From 2-01-FULL-40-42 sp964349415 (GTDB lineage: Bacteria > Patescibacteriota > Microgenomatia > UBA1406 > GWC2-37-13), in the NCBI GenBank assembly GCA_964349415.1, contig CAYGGJ010000018.1, positions 1-14,412 on the forward strand: a stretch of DNA of 14,412 nucleotides, written 5' to 3'. The notes under the pieces were generated by a model, which saw nothing but the letters and a program-made list of their open reading frames with translations, was not told the DNA's origin and did no database searches. The position numbers and the translations under genes are program-made. Shown piece by piece: positions 13,839-14,412 of the stretch. Every line of letters begins with the position of its first letter. The stretch's first letter is position 1.

Positions 13839-14412
13839 ATGAAGATTCTCATTACGGGCGGTCATGTTACTCCAGCCCTCGCTGTTATCGAAGAGCTTAA
13901 AGAAAACGAGATTGTATTTGTTGGAAGAAAACATGCATTGGAAAACGAACAAACCCTTTCTTTTGAATATAAGGAAATACAAAAAAAGAATATAAAATTC
14001 CTCAACCTTACCACCGGAAAGTTGAACAGGGGTCATCTACTTCTTACCCTAACCAGTTTTTTAAAGATACCTCTCGGGTTTTATCAGGCCTACTTTATTA
14101 TCAAAAGGGAAAAGCCTCGGGTAGTTCTTACATTTGGAAGTTATCTTGCGGTTCCCATTGCATGGTGGTCATATATATTTGGGATCCCGCTTTACCTACA
14201 TGAACAAACTAGTATTCCCGGCAGGGCGTCCCGCATTATAGGAAAATTTGCTAAGAAGATCTTTATATCGTTCCCGGAAACCGATAGTTTTTTTCCAAAA
14301 GAAAAAGTTCAACTTACGGGAAACCCGGTACGTACCGGAGTTCTCAATATCATAAGCCAACCCTTTGAGATTGACGAAGTACTTCCTATTCTGTATGTAA
14401 CAGGAGGATCTT
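13839..14412 (+). CDS. murG: MurG, lipid II-forming N-acetylglucosaminyltransferase (3' end cut by window)
   Basis: The first 191 codons of a GT-B glycosyltransferase that adds GlcNAc from UDP-GlcNAc to lipid I at the inner face of the membrane. Visible: the N-terminal loop ITGGHVTPALAV (5-16; shorter than the usual GGTGGH), FVGRKHALE with the start of the acceptor domain, LTFGSYLAVPIAW (about 109-121), LHEQTSIPGRASR (about 133-145; HEQN in most MurG) and TGNPVR (about 171-176). The frame is open to the last base, where YVTGGS begins the donor-site glycine loop. It starts 19 bp after ftsW. A TACAAT (13822-13827) lies 11 nt before the ATG and might be a weak internal promoter. No strong Shine-Dalgarno is seen. 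Confidence 0.95.
   Translation, partial: MKILITGGHVTPALAVIEELKENEIVFVGRKHALENEQTLSFEYKEIQKKNIKFLNLTTGKLNRGHLLLTLTSFLKIPLGFYQAYFIIKREKPRVVLTFGSYLAVPIAWWSYIFGIPLYLHEQTSIPGRASRIIGKFAKKIFISFPETDSFFPKEKVQLTGNPVRTGVLNIISQPFEIDEVLPILYVTGGS

Noticed and set aside
1..14412. Mobile elements, CRISPR arrays, tRNA or rRNA genes
   Set aside because: No transposase or integrase frame, no spaced direct repeats and no tRNA or rRNA sequence blocks were seen on either strand.

Overview
The window looks like a piece of a small, compact bacterial genome, most likely Patescibacteria (Candidate Phyla Radiation), perhaps Microgenomates-like. This placement is inference from gene content and layout, without any database search. 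Supporting points are very short intergenic gaps, a stand-alone EF-Tu-domain-II-like mini-protein, a bacterial RRM protein, a rearranged murein cluster, and several genes that seem to be transcribed from start codons at or next to the transcription start. The genetic code looks standard: tryptophan is TGG and no gene contains an internal TGA.

Left part (1-3100): an RRM-type RNA-binding protein on the minus strand is divergent from the ribosome-associated GTPase TypA/BipA. The ~360 bp between them encodes no convincing protein. Its right half can fold into a hairpin, an H-type pseudoknot enclosed by a long-range helix, and a strong intrinsic terminator that ends only 6 nt before the typA start codon. 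I read this as a candidate transcription-attenuation leader of unknown class and consider it the most interesting item here. After typA come a 60-residue zinc-ribbon-like protein and, convergent with it, the EF-Tu-like mini-protein; the two share a CTAG sequence as stop codon.

Middle part (3100-6200): an aquaporin-family channel whose second NPA box is NPAV rather than NPAR; then a minus-strand group of an FKBP-type peptidyl-prolyl isomerase with a membrane anchor and two proteins I do not recognise (151 and 222 aa), each with its own promoter; then a class I SAM methyltransferase transcribed divergently from the 222-aa gene.

Right part (6245-14412): a plus-strand peptidoglycan precursor and division cluster, murC-murB-murA-dgkA-mraY-murD-ftsW-murG (murG cut by the window end). 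MurA and MurB make UDP-MurNAc, MurC adds the first amino acid and MurD the second. DgkA probably phosphorylates undecaprenol to provide the lipid carrier. MraY makes lipid I, MurG makes lipid II and FtsW polymerises it at the septum. murE, murF, the murJ flippase and ftsI/ftsQ/ftsA/ftsZ are not in the window. Internal promoters seem to sit before murC, dgkA and ftsW, so the cluster may be several overlapping transcription units.

No rRNA, tRNA, CRISPR array, insertion sequence or integrase was seen.
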